A stretch of DNA of 64,000 nucleotides. It comes from Acanthopleuribacter pedis. Its GTDB lineage: Bacteria; Acidobacteriota; Holophagae; Acanthopleuribacterales; Acanthopleuribacteraceae. This document shows, piece by piece, positions 17,755-26,892 of the stretch (positions within the stretch are counted from its first letter, which is position 1; each line of letters begins with the position of its first letter). The stretch is from positions 124,001 through 188,000 of the forward strand of contig NZ_JAFREP010000003.1 in the NCBI RefSeq assembly GCF_017377855.1. Reading direction: 5' to 3'. Below the pieces are notes generated by a model. It had not been told where the DNA came from. It made no database searches and saw only the letters and a list, made by a program, of their open reading frames with translations. The position numbers were made by a program, and so were the translations under genes.

Positions 17755-20049
17755 ATGCCGTCGACCCATACCGCTTTTTTGCTGACCAGTGAATGGTTGG
17801 ACACCGACACCGAACACGCGTTGCACTTTTACGGCAAATCGAAGGAACTGGGACCGGTTCACATCATTATCGACAACAGCAAGCCGGTCTTCTTTATTGA
17901 CCGCGACCAGAAGTTGCCCGCCTTGGATGTGCCCTTTGACCGCAAATCCGTCGGCCTTAAAACCCTCACCGGGCGACCGGTCGATGCGGTTTACTTTGAG
18001 AAGCAGCGTGATTTGCGCGCCGCCGCCGACCGGTTCAAGGCGACCGGCGTGCGTCACTTCGAACCGGAAGTCCGTCCCGCGGAACGTTACTTAATGGAGC
18101 GCTTTATTCAGGCCGGGGTTGAAATTGAAGGGGAACCCGTGGAGGAAAACGGATTGCAGGTTTTTCGCAATCCCAAGTTAAAGCCCGCGATGGTGGTGCC
18201 TGAATTAGAAGTCGCTTCGATTGATATTGAAACCGGCGTGACCGTCGACATGTTGTTTTCCATCGCCGTGCATCAGACTGGACCCAGCGGTGAAAAGAAA
18301 AAAGTATACATGTTGGCGGATCGTTACGAGGAACGCCCGGAGGATTGCACCTACTACGCCTCGCAGAAGGAATTGCTTGAGGCCTTTTTTAAAGAATTCC
18401 GCGAGTGGGATCCCGACATCATGATTGGCTGGCACGTTATCGGCTTTGATTTGATGTACTTAGAGCGAAAATGCGCTGCCTTTAACGTTCCTTTCGCCTT
18501 CGCGCGTGGGGAGGGCGAGGTGAGCTTGGTGGATCGGCCGGGCGCCGGTGCCTATGCCTCGATTTCGGGTCGGGTCGTGGTTGACGGGCCGCCCAACATG
18601 CGCGCCGCGGGGTTCCGCTTCAAAAATTTTAAGTTGGAAACCGTTGCCCAGAGCATCTTGCAAACCGGGAAGTTGATTGCCTCGGACAACAACAAGGTTG
18701 CCGAGATTGAGCGCCAGTTCCGCGAGGACAAGGCCGCGTTGGCGCGGTACAACCTGGAAGACTGCGTGTTGGTCACCGAGATTTACGAAAAGGTCGGCCT
18801 AATCGATTTCGTGTTGAAGCGGGCGGCTGCCTCTGGTTTGTTGCCGGACACCAGTTTGATCGCCAAGGCCGCTTTCGATTTTCAATACCTGCCGCGCCTG
18901 CACCGTCGTGGCTACGTGGCGCCGCGTGAAAGCGACGAACGGGAGAAAAACAAAGGCGAAGCAAATCGCGCATTCATAGCAAAGCCAGGAGTTTACCAAG
19001 ATGTAATCGCGGTTGATTTGGGCGATTTGGCGTTTTCGATGATGCGCAATTTCCACATCGATCCCTTGGCGCGTTTGACCGCCGGCGAGGCCGTGGTGCA
19101 AACCCCGGACGGGCAACGTTTCTCGCGCGAGCACCACGTGTTGCCCGAGGTTATGAAACGTTTGATGGACTGGTCCCAAGTGGCGCGTGGGAAGCAGGAC
19201 GCCCAGATGGTGAAAGCCTGCCGTGTCACCCAAAAAGCGATGTTGGACGCCATGGCGACCAAGGGTTCGCGTTTCTACCAGCCGGAAATTGCCGAGGCGC
19301 TGACCGCTTGTTCCAATTGGTTTAACGAACAGTGTGCCGCCTTCCTCAAGGAAAAAGGGGTGGGTTTGTTGTTTGCCGACCGCGACCTGATGCTGCTGCA
19401 GGTCCCGGAGGGAGGGGATCTCCAGGAGCAAGGACGGTCTTGGGTGCAGCAGATCAGCGATTTTGCGACCCAACAACTGAAGCGCGCTTTCCAAATTGAT
19501 GCGCAATTGGTGCTGAGCTTCGAATACGGTTACCAGCGGTTGGTGTTGGTCTCGGGTGAGGGTGAGGAGCGGCGCTTCGCGGGGTTGCGCGTGGCGGGCG
19601 ATCAACCAAGCCTCGAAATCGAAGGCATGCCGCTCACGGGTTCTGAATGGACGGCCTTGGCCCGTAACTTCCAGCAGGAGCTGTACCAAAAGTTCCTATC
19701 GGAGGAAGATATCGGCGCCTACCTCAAGGAATTGGCGGCCGATCTGCGGGGCGGTGGTTTGGATGAGCAGCTTGTGTACCGCAAAAAGTTGACCAAGGAT
19801 TTGGACAGTTACACCAAAAACGTGCCGCCCCACGTGAAAGCGGCGCGGATGCTGGACCACCATCCCGGCCGTTACATCGATTACGTCTTCACGAAACGGG
19901 GTCCGGTCCCCGCCGCCCACAAACCCAACGACTACGATTACGAGTTGTACATCAACAAACAGATTGAACCGATTGCCAACCCGTTGCTTGGGCTGATGAG
20001 CCTGTCCTTTCAGGAGTTGACCGAACCGACGCAGATGGGCCTCTTCTAG
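17755..20049 (+). CDS. Family-B DNA polymerase (Pol II-like), polymerase motifs degraded
   Basis: 764 residues, close to E. coli Pol II (783), colinear with it and with a Pol II-like C-terminus. The 3'-5' exonuclease looks mostly intact: Exo I Asp157/Glu159 (SIDIETG), Exo II GWHVIGFD with Asp232 but His227 in place of Asn, and Exo III YNLED (Tyr332, Asp336). The polymerase site is not normal. Motif A DxxSLYPS reads DLGDLAFS (421-428), losing the steric-gate Tyr. Motif B lacks the N-S/A-F-Y-G-V-L-G stretch, reading QKAMLDAMATKGSRFY (493-508). Motif C keeps both Asp (FADRDL, 542 and 544) but not YGDTDS. It may be an exonuclease or structural PolB rather than a standard repair polymerase. ATG 17755 follows AGGAG at about 7 nt. 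Confidence 0.88.
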   Translation: MPSTHTAFLLTSEWLDTDTEHALHFYGKSKELGPVHIIIDNSKPVFFIDRDQKLPALDVPFDRKSVGLKTLTGRPVDAVYFEKQRDLRAAADRFKATGVRHFEPEVRPAERYLMERFIQAGVEIEGEPVEENGLQVFRNPKLKPAMVVPELEVASIDIETGVTVDMLFSIAVHQTGPSGEKKKVYMLADRYEERPEDCTYYASQKELLEAFFKEFREWDPDIMIGWHVIGFDLMYLERKCAAFNVPFAFARGEGEVSLVDRPGAGAYASISGRVVVDGPPNMRAAGFRFKNFKLETVAQSILQTGKLIASDNNKVAEIERQFREDKAALARYNLEDCVLVTEIYEKVGLIDFVLKRAAASGLLPDTSLIAKAAFDFQYLPRLHRRGYVAPRESDEREKNKGEANRAFIAKPGVYQDVIAVDLGDLAFSMMRNFHIDPLARLTAGEAVVQTPDGQRFSREHHVLPEVMKRLMDWSQVARGKQDAQMVKACRVTQKAMLDAMATKGSRFYQPEIAEALTACSNWFNEQCAAFLKEKGVGLLFADRDLMLLQVPEGGDLQEQGRSWVQQISDFATQQLKRAFQIDAQLVLSFEYGYQRLVLVSGEGEERRFAGLRVAGDQPSLEIEGMPLTGSEWTALARNFQQELYQKFLSEEDIGAYLKELAADLRGGGLDEQLVYRKKLTKDLDSYTKNVPPHVKAARMLDHHPGRYIDYVFTKRGPVPAAHKPNDYDYELYINKQIEPIANPLLGLMSLSFQELTEPTQMGLF

Positions 20050-20101
20050 GTGGGATGTTTTTGATGGGGTGGGTGTCCTTTTTGGCTTGGGTTGGAATCC
20101 G

Positions 20102-20482
20102 TTATTTCTCAGGATCGAAGGATGAATTGAGGATGGGTGGGGAGCCGGTTTTCCCTTACCCGCCCAACACATGTTGGGCTGGGTGGATCGCGCCCGCGGA
20201 TAACCCCGTCGCTCCGATTGTGGGAACGCACGGGGATGTGATGGTTTTTGTTTAACGTTCATGAATTAATATGTTTATCCATGGGGCATCGCTTTTTTTT
20301 TGAATGGGTGTCTGGTTCCTAATTGTTTACCGTTGTCGCAATGGTTGTGCCTCGGTGGATTACGGGAGCAAACCACGGAGACACCATTCGAAGTAACGGC
20401 ACCATCCGTGTCGGGAAATGGTGCAAAAGGGGAGAAAAACCAAGGCCGCATCCTGTAATCATCAAGAGATCCTGAGAAATAA
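20102..20482. repeat. Family B palindromic element (B3), inverted relative to B4/B5
   Basis: It begins TTATTTCTCAGGATCGAAGG and ends AGATCCTGAGAAATAA, forming inverted termini. Inside, CCCGCCCAACACATGTTGGG and GATCGCGCCCGCGGATAA are the reverse complement of the right half of B4. The middle (20240-20330) is unrelated and A/T-rich, so this copy is longer than B4 and B5. It follows the PolB stop by 53 nt. Confidence 0.65.
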
Positions 20483-21001
20483 AAGAACACCAAGCCATGC
20501 AGCGCTCAAGCGGCAAAGCCCTCAAGCCATCCCGCCCCAAAAATGTCCTGCCGTCTAAATGACGACCTCGTTAGAACTCCTATAGGGTCTTTTGTTAACC
20601 TTTGGTTGTTCATCCTTGTGAAGGATTTGGCCGAAGTTCGTTTTTAATCCCTTTTTTTAAAGAGCGATCTTGCTCTATGATGGGTGAAGAAGTTTTCTAA
20701 TGCGTATTTGTGGACGGCACACCGGTTAATTTTTTGCGATTCTCCAAAAGGTGATGTCATTTGGTTTGCGTCACAGAAAAAAGGGTTGACGTCGTGTAGG
20801 TTTTATCAACAAAACCACCCTGGTGCTTGCTCGTGTTTCGCCGATGGATGTATGCCCGGCTTTGCTCCGATCCGCTCTTTTGTGTCACCCTTTCATGACG
20901 TCCTGCGCTTTAGAAACACAAACCGCCATCCGCATTCGCCGCCTGCCTTCCTAATCCTTTGTCCTTCCTCGTGAAAGACATTCGTCCTCCCGGAGTAGCC
21001 C
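20483..21001. other. Intergenic region upstream of the symporter
   Basis: No supported gene. A short inverted repeat AGAGCGATCTTGCTCT lies at 20661-20676, followed by TATGAT, and TTGACG occurs near 20788; either could belong to the symporter promoter. The stretch 20560-20860 is noticeably more A/T-rich than coding DNA. Confidence 0.3.
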
Positions 21002-22870
21002 ATGGTTTTTTCCCGCATCGACTGGATTGTTTTTGCAACGATGTTGATCGTTTCTTTGGGCATCAATATTTACTACTTCAAGCGTGGTAACAAAAACCTT
21101 ACCTCCTTCTTGCTCGGTGGTCGCAACCTGCCCTGGTTTGTGGCGGGTATTTCCATGGTCGCAACCACCTTCGCCGCCGACACCCCGCTGGCCGTGACCG
21201 AGCTGGTCGCCGAAAACGGGATTGCCGGCAACTGGCTGTGGTGGAACGCGCTCGCCGGCGGCATGCTGACCACGTTTTTCTTCGCCCACCTCTGGCGCCG
21301 ATCCGGGGTGCTAACCGAGGCCGAATTTATCGAGATGCGCTACAGCGGCCGTTCCGCCGCGATGTTACGCGGCTTCAAAGCCGTGTACCTCGGCCTGTTT
21401 ATGAACGTGCTGATCCTGGGTTGGGTCAATTTGGCGATGGCGACCATCCTTCAGGTTTTCTTTGGGTTATCCGAACTCCATGCGCTTCTTGCCGTGGGCG
21501 GCGCCATGCTGTTTACCGCCGTTTACGCTTCGATATCCGGGATTACCGGTATTGCCGTCTCCGACGTGTTCCAGTTTTTTGTGGCCATGATCGCCTGTGT
21601 GATCCTCGCCGTGGTGGTGGTCAATGCGCCCGGGGTCGGTGGTATGAGCGGTTTGCGCGAACAGCTTGAACCCACCGGTGCACTCAACTTTTTCCCGCAA
21701 ATCGGCGATGCCGGCGGGATGGCTCAAGGTTTGATGATGTTGCCGCTCGGCTCCTTTTTCGCCTTCATGGCCATGCAGTGGTGGGCCAGTTGGTATCCCG
21801 GTGCCGAACCCGGCGGCGGCGGTTATGTCGCCCAGCGCATGATGAGCTGCAAGTCCGAAAAAGACGCCTTCTGGGCCACCATGACCTTTAACCTGTTTCA
21901 CTTCTGCGTCCGCCCCTGGCCGTGGATCATCGTCGCCCTGTGTACCCTGATTCTCTACCCCGAGCTGGGTGCCGACCAGCGTCGCCACGGTTTTGTGATG
22001 GCGATGCGCGATTACCTGCCTGTCGGCCTGCGTGGCCTGCTACTGACCGCCTTTTTCGGTGCGTACATGAGCACCGTTTCGACCCAACTCAACTGGGGTT
22101 CCGGTTACCTGGTCAACGATTTGTTCAAACGCTTTTCCCGCAAAAAGGTCAGCGATGCCAAAACCTTGGTTTGGGCGCGGGTGGCAACCTTTGTCATCAT
22201 GGCCTTGTCCCTTGCCGTCATGACCCAAATCACCGCCATCAAAGACGTGTGGGTTTTTATTTTCCAATGCGGGGCCGGCCTTGGTTTGGTGCTGATCATG
22301 CGTTGGTTCTGGTGGCGTATCAACGCCTGGAGTGAAATCGCCGCCACCATCGCCCCGTTTTTCGCCTTTGCTTATTTCCAGTTCCATCCCGACGGCATCA
22401 TCATGAAACAAATCTGGGGCGAGGGTTACACCTACGTCGCCGTTGTTTTGTTCACCACCTTCGTGTGGTTCCTCGTCACCCACTTCACCAAACCCACCGA
22501 TGCGAGCAAGCTGGTCGATTTTTATGTCAAAGTCCGGCCCGCCGGTTGGTGGACTCCCGTTGACCGACGCCTCAACCGCCGCATGCAGCGGCCCCCGGTT
22601 GCCTACCTCTTCATCTGCTGGTTCGGCGGGGTGATCATGCTCTACGGTTTGCTGCTTTTTATTGGCAAACTCCTGTTCGGCAACTGGATCGAGGTGTTCG
22701 CCTACTTCGACTTTTTCTTGGCCGGCTTCCTCATCTTGCGCATCTTCCTCCCCAAAACCGAAATCTTTAATGAGCATTGGTACGAGGAGCAAGCGGAAGG
22801 CGCACAAGGCGAGCAGGCCGCGGGTAAAGCCGCGGTGGGTTATTCCTCGGCTGGGTCGGGCTTCTTCTAG
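21002..22870 (+). CDS. Sodium:solute symporter family protein
   Basis: 622 residues, ATG 21002 after GGAG at 6 nt. An integral inner-membrane protein with about 13 hydrophobic segments of the SSS (LeuT-fold) family. Helix 1 is followed by the conserved FLLGGRNLPWFVAGISMVAT (TM2), then TTFAADTPLAV; the helix pair around ITGIAVSDVFQFFVAMIA and GAYMSTVSTQLNWGSGYLVN (with the Ser/Thr of the Na2 site) is typical. It couples substrate uptake to Na+ influx. The substrate cannot be inferred: no catabolic genes are adjacent. The C-terminal 40 residues are Ala/Gly/Glu-rich. Downstream lies a family B element. Confidence 0.9.
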   Translation: MVFSRIDWIVFATMLIVSLGINIYYFKRGNKNLTSFLLGGRNLPWFVAGISMVATTFAADTPLAVTELVAENGIAGNWLWWNALAGGMLTTFFFAHLWRRSGVLTEAEFIEMRYSGRSAAMLRGFKAVYLGLFMNVLILGWVNLAMATILQVFFGLSELHALLAVGGAMLFTAVYASISGITGIAVSDVFQFFVAMIACVILAVVVVNAPGVGGMSGLREQLEPTGALNFFPQIGDAGGMAQGLMMLPLGSFFAFMAMQWWASWYPGAEPGGGGYVAQRMMSCKSEKDAFWATMTFNLFHFCVRPWPWIIVALCTLILYPELGADQRRHGFVMAMRDYLPVGLRGLLLTAFFGAYMSTVSTQLNWGSGYLVNDLFKRFSRKKVSDAKTLVWARVATFVIMALSLAVMTQITAIKDVWVFIFQCGAGLGLVLIMRWFWWRINAWSEIAATIAPFFAFAYFQFHPDGIIMKQIWGEGYTYVAVVLFTTFVWFLVTHFTKPTDASKLVDFYVKVRPAGWWTPVDRRLNRRMQRPPVAYLFICWFGGVIMLYGLLLFIGKLLFGNWIEVFAYFDFFLAGFLILRIFLPKTEIFNEHWYEEQAEGAQGEQAAGKAAVGYSSAGSGFF

Positions 22871-22920
22871 CTAGGATTTTTTGAGTTGGGTTGTTCCAGT
22901 GGGTTTGTCTTGAGCCTTTT

Positions 22921-23210
22921 TTATATCTCAGGATGGGCAGGATGGAAAGAGGATGCGGCTGGGGCCTTGGTTCCCTTGTTTGCAGGTAGCCGTCCGCGGA
23001 TGAAGCCGTAACTTCGGTGGGCAAGCATGGCTAGGTTTTTCATTGGTTTGATTTAAAGAGTTTGTCGCGTTGCGGCTCAGGGAGACTTGGGTGACCGAAG
23101 TGACGGGTTTATCCGCGGGCGCGATCCAACCAGCCCAACATGTGTTGGGCGGGCAAGGGTAAACAGGTCCCTCGTCCATCCTCATTCTGTCCTGCGATCC
23201 TGAGAAATAA
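22921..23210. repeat. Family B palindromic element (B4), reference copy
   Basis: 290 bp with inverted ends: TTATATCTCAGGATGGGCAG at the left, CGATCCTGAGAAATAA at the right, and GAGGATG/CATCCTC further in. A second inner inverted pair, TCCGCGGATGAAGCCGTAAC with ACTTCGGT versus ACCGAAGTGACGGG with TTTATCCGCG, makes the whole element an imperfect palindrome. About 85-90% identical by eye to B5 at 31142. No open frame; it sits 50 nt past the symporter stop. Confidence 0.8.
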
Positions 23211-23375
23211 CGAATCCCAAGCAAAACTACGCCGGCACCCATCCTCGCTGAGAAATAACGCGTTCCAAGCAATCCCGCGGGAGAATGCTTCCCGCAACCA
23301 TCATTGCTGGGAAATAACGGATCCCAACCAAAGCCACGCCGGCACCCATCCCCAACCCATCCTGAATGTATAATG
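23201..23375. repeat. Tandem tails of family B ends
   Basis: The terminal motif TGAGAAATAACG plus TCCCAA-type bases recurs at 23201, 23250 and (as TGGGAAATAACG) 23308, separated by related 48-58 bp units containing CGCCGGCACCCATCC. It looks like local expansion of the right end of B4. Confidence 0.55.
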
Positions 23376-23405
23376 GGGCATCACTTTTTCCTTTAGGAGC
23401 CGACC

Positions 23406-24038
23406 ATGATTGAATTGATCGGATTGAATCCGACACGCAGTAACCGTGTTCAATGGATCCTTGAAGAGCTCGACCTGCCCTACCGTTTTCGCCAGGTGAA
23501 TTTTAAAGCCGGGGACACCCATTCTCCTGCTTTTTTGGCGCTGAATCCCAACGGGAAGATCCCTGTTCTGCGGGACGGGGATTTGGTGATTTACGAATCG
23601 GCCGCGATTGCCAATTACTTGGCCGAAACCTATGGCGACGGACGTTTGATGCCCGCCTTGGGCACACCGGAGCGCGCCCATTATCACCAGTGGTTGATTT
23701 ATGCCGTGTCCGAATTGGAGCAGCCCTTGTGGACCGCGGCCAAACACAAGTTTGCCTTGCCCGAGGCTTTGCGGGTCGATGGATTGAAACCCGCGGTGAA
23801 GTTTGAGTTTGATCGCGCTTTCAACATTTTGGCCGATTGGTTGAAAGGCCGTGAATTCATGATCGGCCAAAACTTTTCATGTGTGGATGTGTTCATCACC
23901 CACACCCTCGGCTGGGCGCAAAAGGCCGGCATGGACATGGACGCACCCCATGTGGCGGAATACGTTGGGCGGATGACGGCCCGTCCTGCTTTTTCGCGTA
24001 TCGCTCAAAAGGAAAGCGAACCGTTTAACCCTGCATAA
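23406..24038 (+). CDS. Glutathione S-transferase family protein
   Basis: 210 residues, ATG 23406 after AGGAG at 7 nt. The thioredoxin-like N-domain (1-80) has GLNPTRSNRVQWILEELDLP with a candidate catalytic Ser/Arg in TRSNR, the cis-Pro motif NGKIPVL, and the GSH-binding ESAAIANYLAE. The all-helical C-domain (90-205) has the conserved FSCVDVFITHTLGWAQ N-capping-like segment. It conjugates or reduces substrates with glutathione in the cytosol; the physiological substrate is unknown. A hairpin terminator follows. Confidence 0.9.
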   Translation: MIELIGLNPTRSNRVQWILEELDLPYRFRQVNFKAGDTHSPAFLALNPNGKIPVLRDGDLVIYESAAIANYLAETYGDGRLMPALGTPERAHYHQWLIYAVSELEQPLWTAAKHKFALPEALRVDGLKPAVKFEFDRAFNILADWLKGREFMIGQNFSCVDVFITHTLGWAQKAGMDMDAPHVAEYVGRMTARPAFSRIAQKESEPFNPA

Positions 24039-24060
24039 TCAACGGATTTGATTTGTCTTT

Positions 24061-24096
24061 AACGGCCGGTCGGCAAGGGATGCCGCCGGCCGTTTT
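24061..24096 (+). terminator. Intrinsic terminator-like hairpin after GST
   Basis: AACGGCCGG pairs with CCGGCCGTT across a loop that has its own small GGCA/TGCC pair; TTTT follows within the right arm. Located 23 nt past the GST stop, in front of the convergent YcaO gene. Confidence 0.7.
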
Positions 24097-24123
24097 GCGT
24101 TGCTCGGGTGCGTTCCGAGTTGG

Positions 24124-24174
24124 CCCGCATTGCTCACAAGGATTGGTAGCAGAATGCCTCGTGAGAAATGCGGG
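24124..24174. repeat. Family C hairpin (C1) abutting the YcaO stop codon
   Basis: CCCGCATTGCTCACAAGG pairs with CCTCGTGAGAAATGCGGG (18-nt arms, two mismatches). It ends one base before the TAA of the minus-strand TfuA-YcaO gene. A similar hairpin lies in the same position at 54278-54337. It probably stabilises the 3' end or ends transcription from both sides. Confidence 0.65.
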
Positions 24175-26892
24175 TTAGACCAATTGTCGGTTGAGGCGCA
24201 GACCGGGAATCACCACTTTTACCACCTCGATGGGCAGCTTGGGTTTGGTGAGCCGCACCGACCAGGCTTGTAGTTGGTCGGCCTCAAGCGCGGTGACCAA
24301 GTTGCGGCGGCTCTCCGCCAGTGTCTGGAAATGCTGCGATTGGGCGCTGAATTCGTCGTAGCGGCAGTTGGCGCGGAGATCGCGGAAATAGTTGATCACC
24401 GAATCGGCCGGATTCGCTTGCGGTTGATCCGCGCCAATCGGTTTGTGGCGGATATCCTCGCGGGCGCCGTGTACGAAAGACAGGCGGGATTGAACGGCCT
24501 CGGTCAGGGCGCGGCTGAGGGCAATGTCCAGGTGGTGATGGCAACCCGCCCCACTGTTGATCGTGGAGACGCGGGCGGCGGGATGGGGATCCACCAGAAC
24601 CGCCCAAACCGTGATCCGTCGCGCACGCGTCGGGGCTAGGATTAGCCGCGGGAAACAGCCTTGCGCTTGGATTCTGTTGACGATGTCTTGCAGCGGGCCG
24701 GGTGGCAGCGAGTTTGGCGCGAGCACGGGGAAATTCGCCAGATGAAGCGTGCCCGCGTGATCAAGTGCCGCCAAGGCGTCGCGTTCCAGGCATTCGTAAA
24801 CCGCGTGGATTTCCGCTTCATGGCGGTGGTTCCCGCTCGCCAACCCATTGGTGGTGGTGCGGCCGAAACTGGGCAACATAAACCAAATGCGATCCGCCGG
24901 GATCCAGGCTTGAGCCGGTCCATGGAGCGCGTCCGCTTTGACCCAGTGGATGCGTCGGTTGGGTCCCGCCTTGGCATGGTGGCCGTCTTCCGGCCAGGGA
25001 ATCGTTGTGTGACCTGCCGCCGCCAGTTCGGTCGCGCTGGTGAAGGTCAAGTTGTCGGGCGGGTGTTCCGCGTGCCAGAGTTCGACCGCTTCCATGAGGG
25101 CCGAGGCACGCGCCGCGTCATGGCTCAGCCCTTTGCCGTTGGCGGTTTGCAGGACGTGGCCGTTGGGGCGCACCGCGCAATAGGTCGGCACCCCGAAGTC
25201 GAGATCGAGGCGGGTTACGTCCGCGAGCCGGGTAATTCCGAAGCGTGCCCAGTGCGGCCGCATCAGGCGAAGCGTCGCGGCCGGGGTGCGGACCCGTTGC
25301 GTCCCGCTGGGTACCCCTGTCTGGAAACTATGGTGGGCGAGGGGTTGGGTGGCGGAATGGGTTTGCATCGGTGGGTTGTCGCCGAACAAGAAGGGGGTGG
25401 CACCTTGTTGTTGTCGGCTTACCAGGGTTTGGGGCGGGGCTTGGCGGCCGGCTTGGTGTGAAGCTTGGTGTGAAGCTTGGTTTAAAACCAAAGGTGGGGC
25501 GTGGGTTGGTTGGCGTTGTCCTGTTGGGAAGCCGCGCAGGCGACATTCTTCCAGAATACCGGATGGCACACTGGGGTGAATGAAGCCGAAATACGCCGGT
25601 TGTTTGCGCAAAACCCAGGTACCGACAGCGAGTTGGCGGTGAAGGTTGGCGGCTGTTTCTCCGTCCATACCCGCCTCAAGCCAGGCCTGTTTCAAGGCCA
25701 GGGTTTGCTGCTGAAAGGGTTCGGTTTCTTGGGGCGGTGCCTGGATGCCGTGGCCCGCCGCCCAATTAGCGAGCAGGGATGCCGCCGCGAAGGCCCGGCG
25801 CACCGCGGGTTGGGGTTGCCGCCATAGATCGGCGGCAAGGTCGGCCGCCGTTTCCAAATGATCCTTTGTTTCTGTTTCCCGCAGCAAACGCGCGAACTGG
25901 ATGCGCACCGCGACGGCACGGCGGTAGCCGTTTTGGGTCACGCCGCGGCGCGCGCGTTCCAAGCTGTCGGGTGCGGGGCTGTATTCGGTAAAATCGGCCA
26001 AAAAAGCCGCGAGCGCCGCATCATCGGCCGGTTCGACCTCGCTGCCGACCAGCAGGGTGCGGCATGTCCAATCATTGATGAATGATGCTTGCAGCGCGGA
26101 CCAGGTACCGTCCTCGCGCCATTGCTGTAAAAGCGTTGCGCTCGGTGTGACGGCACCGTCTCGGCCCAAACATCCGGTTTGTCGGTCGCGGGTGCTTTGG
26201 TGGTAGCGATCCCGTTGAAACACGCGGTCCGAACGTTGGTGGGGTGGTGTGGGCGGGTGGGTCGCCGCCCAGGCCAAACAGGTCGCGGCGTCTTGGGCTT
26301 TGAGGTCGACACCGTGGTATTTGGCAAAAGAGAGGAACCCGTGATGGGCCGGGATGCCGGCCGCCGCGGTGATCGCGGACCATCCGCGTTCTTCGAAAGG
26401 CATCGCCTGGGCCGCGTATAACAATGCTTGAGCGCGGCCGTGGGCCAAGATGCCGCGATCTCGTGCCGCGCGCAGGGTTGCGCGAATGTTCACCAGGGGC
26501 AACGAGAGCGGGCGCCAATCGTGGTCGGCGTCACCGTGGAGCAAGGCGACCTCGTCGTCGCCGGTAAGCCGGCCGTTACAGTAAGCCGCGAAAATCGCCC
26601 CGATGCCGAGCATGCCGAAATGCGCGGTTTCCGACGCGCGCAGGGCGCCCATGCTGGCGGCACCAACCACCTCAATGCCGTTTTCAAGGGCGGCGAGGAT
26701 TTCTCGGTGCCAAATCGCGGGTTGACCGTGAAACACCCCGTCGATGAGGATGATACGCCGAATCGGAAGTGCGAGAAATCGGTAGATGTCGCCCTGGGCC
26801 GCCGGCGGTAACAAAACAGCCCCTGGCAGAAGGGTGGCGGCTTGATCGCGCGCAAGGGAGGGACCTAAAAAAACCAGGGTCTCGGGAATCAT
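24175..26892 (-). CDS. TfuA-YcaO fusion protein (RiPP backbone modification)
   Basis: 905 residues from ATG 26892, which overlaps the stop of the methyltransferase gene (ATGA); an upstream in-frame start lies inside that gene and is not used. Residues 1-135 are a TfuA domain: ETLVFLGPSLARDQA, RRIILIDGVFHGQPAIWHRE, GIEVVGAASMGALRASE. A helical, Ala/Gln-rich middle (135-500) follows. Residues about 540-905 are YcaO: GKGLSHDAARASALMEAVEL with the ATP/Mg Glu pair, NGLASGNHRHEAEIHAVYEC then LERDA, and the end EVVKVVIPGLRLN. YcaO enzymes activate backbone amides with ATP; with TfuA they install thioamides (proposed mechanism: sulfur delivery by TfuA). Separate genes are the usual form. The substrate peptide is inferred to be the product of 30632-30883. 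Confidence 0.88.
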   Translation of the reverse strand: MIPETLVFLGPSLARDQAATLLPGAVLLPPAAQGDIYRFLALPIRRIILIDGVFHGQPAIWHREILAALENGIEVVGAASMGALRASETAHFGMLGIGAIFAAYCNGRLTGDDEVALLHGDADHDWRPLSLPLVNIRATLRAARDRGILAHGRAQALLYAAQAMPFEERGWSAITAAAGIPAHHGFLSFAKYHGVDLKAQDAATCLAWAATHPPTPPHQRSDRVFQRDRYHQSTRDRQTGCLGRDGAVTPSATLLQQWREDGTWSALQASFINDWTCRTLLVGSEVEPADDAALAAFLADFTEYSPAPDSLERARRGVTQNGYRRAVAVRIQFARLLRETETKDHLETAADLAADLWRQPQPAVRRAFAAASLLANWAAGHGIQAPPQETEPFQQQTLALKQAWLEAGMDGETAANLHRQLAVGTWVLRKQPAYFGFIHPSVPSGILEECRLRGFPTGQRQPTHAPPLVLNQASHQASHQAGRQAPPQTLVSRQQQGATPFLFGDNPPMQTHSATQPLAHHSFQTGVPSGTQRVRTPAATLRLMRPHWARFGITRLADVTRLDLDFGVPTYCAVRPNGHVLQTANGKGLSHDAARASALMEAVELWHAEHPPDNLTFTSATELAAAGHTTIPWPEDGHHAKAGPNRRIHWVKADALHGPAQAWIPADRIWFMLPSFGRTTTNGLASGNHRHEAEIHAVYECLERDALAALDHAGTLHLANFPVLAPNSLPPGPLQDIVNRIQAQGCFPRLILAPTRARRITVWAVLVDPHPAARVSTINSGAGCHHHLDIALSRALTEAVQSRLSFVHGAREDIRHKPIGADQPQANPADSVINYFRDLRANCRYDEFSAQSQHFQTLAESRRNLVTALEADQLQAWSVRLTKPKLPIEVVKVVIPGLRLNRQLV

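Noticed and set aside
20684..20974. 96-codon plus-strand frame upstream of the symporter
   Set aside because: A/T-rich region, no ribosome site, no recognisable sequence.
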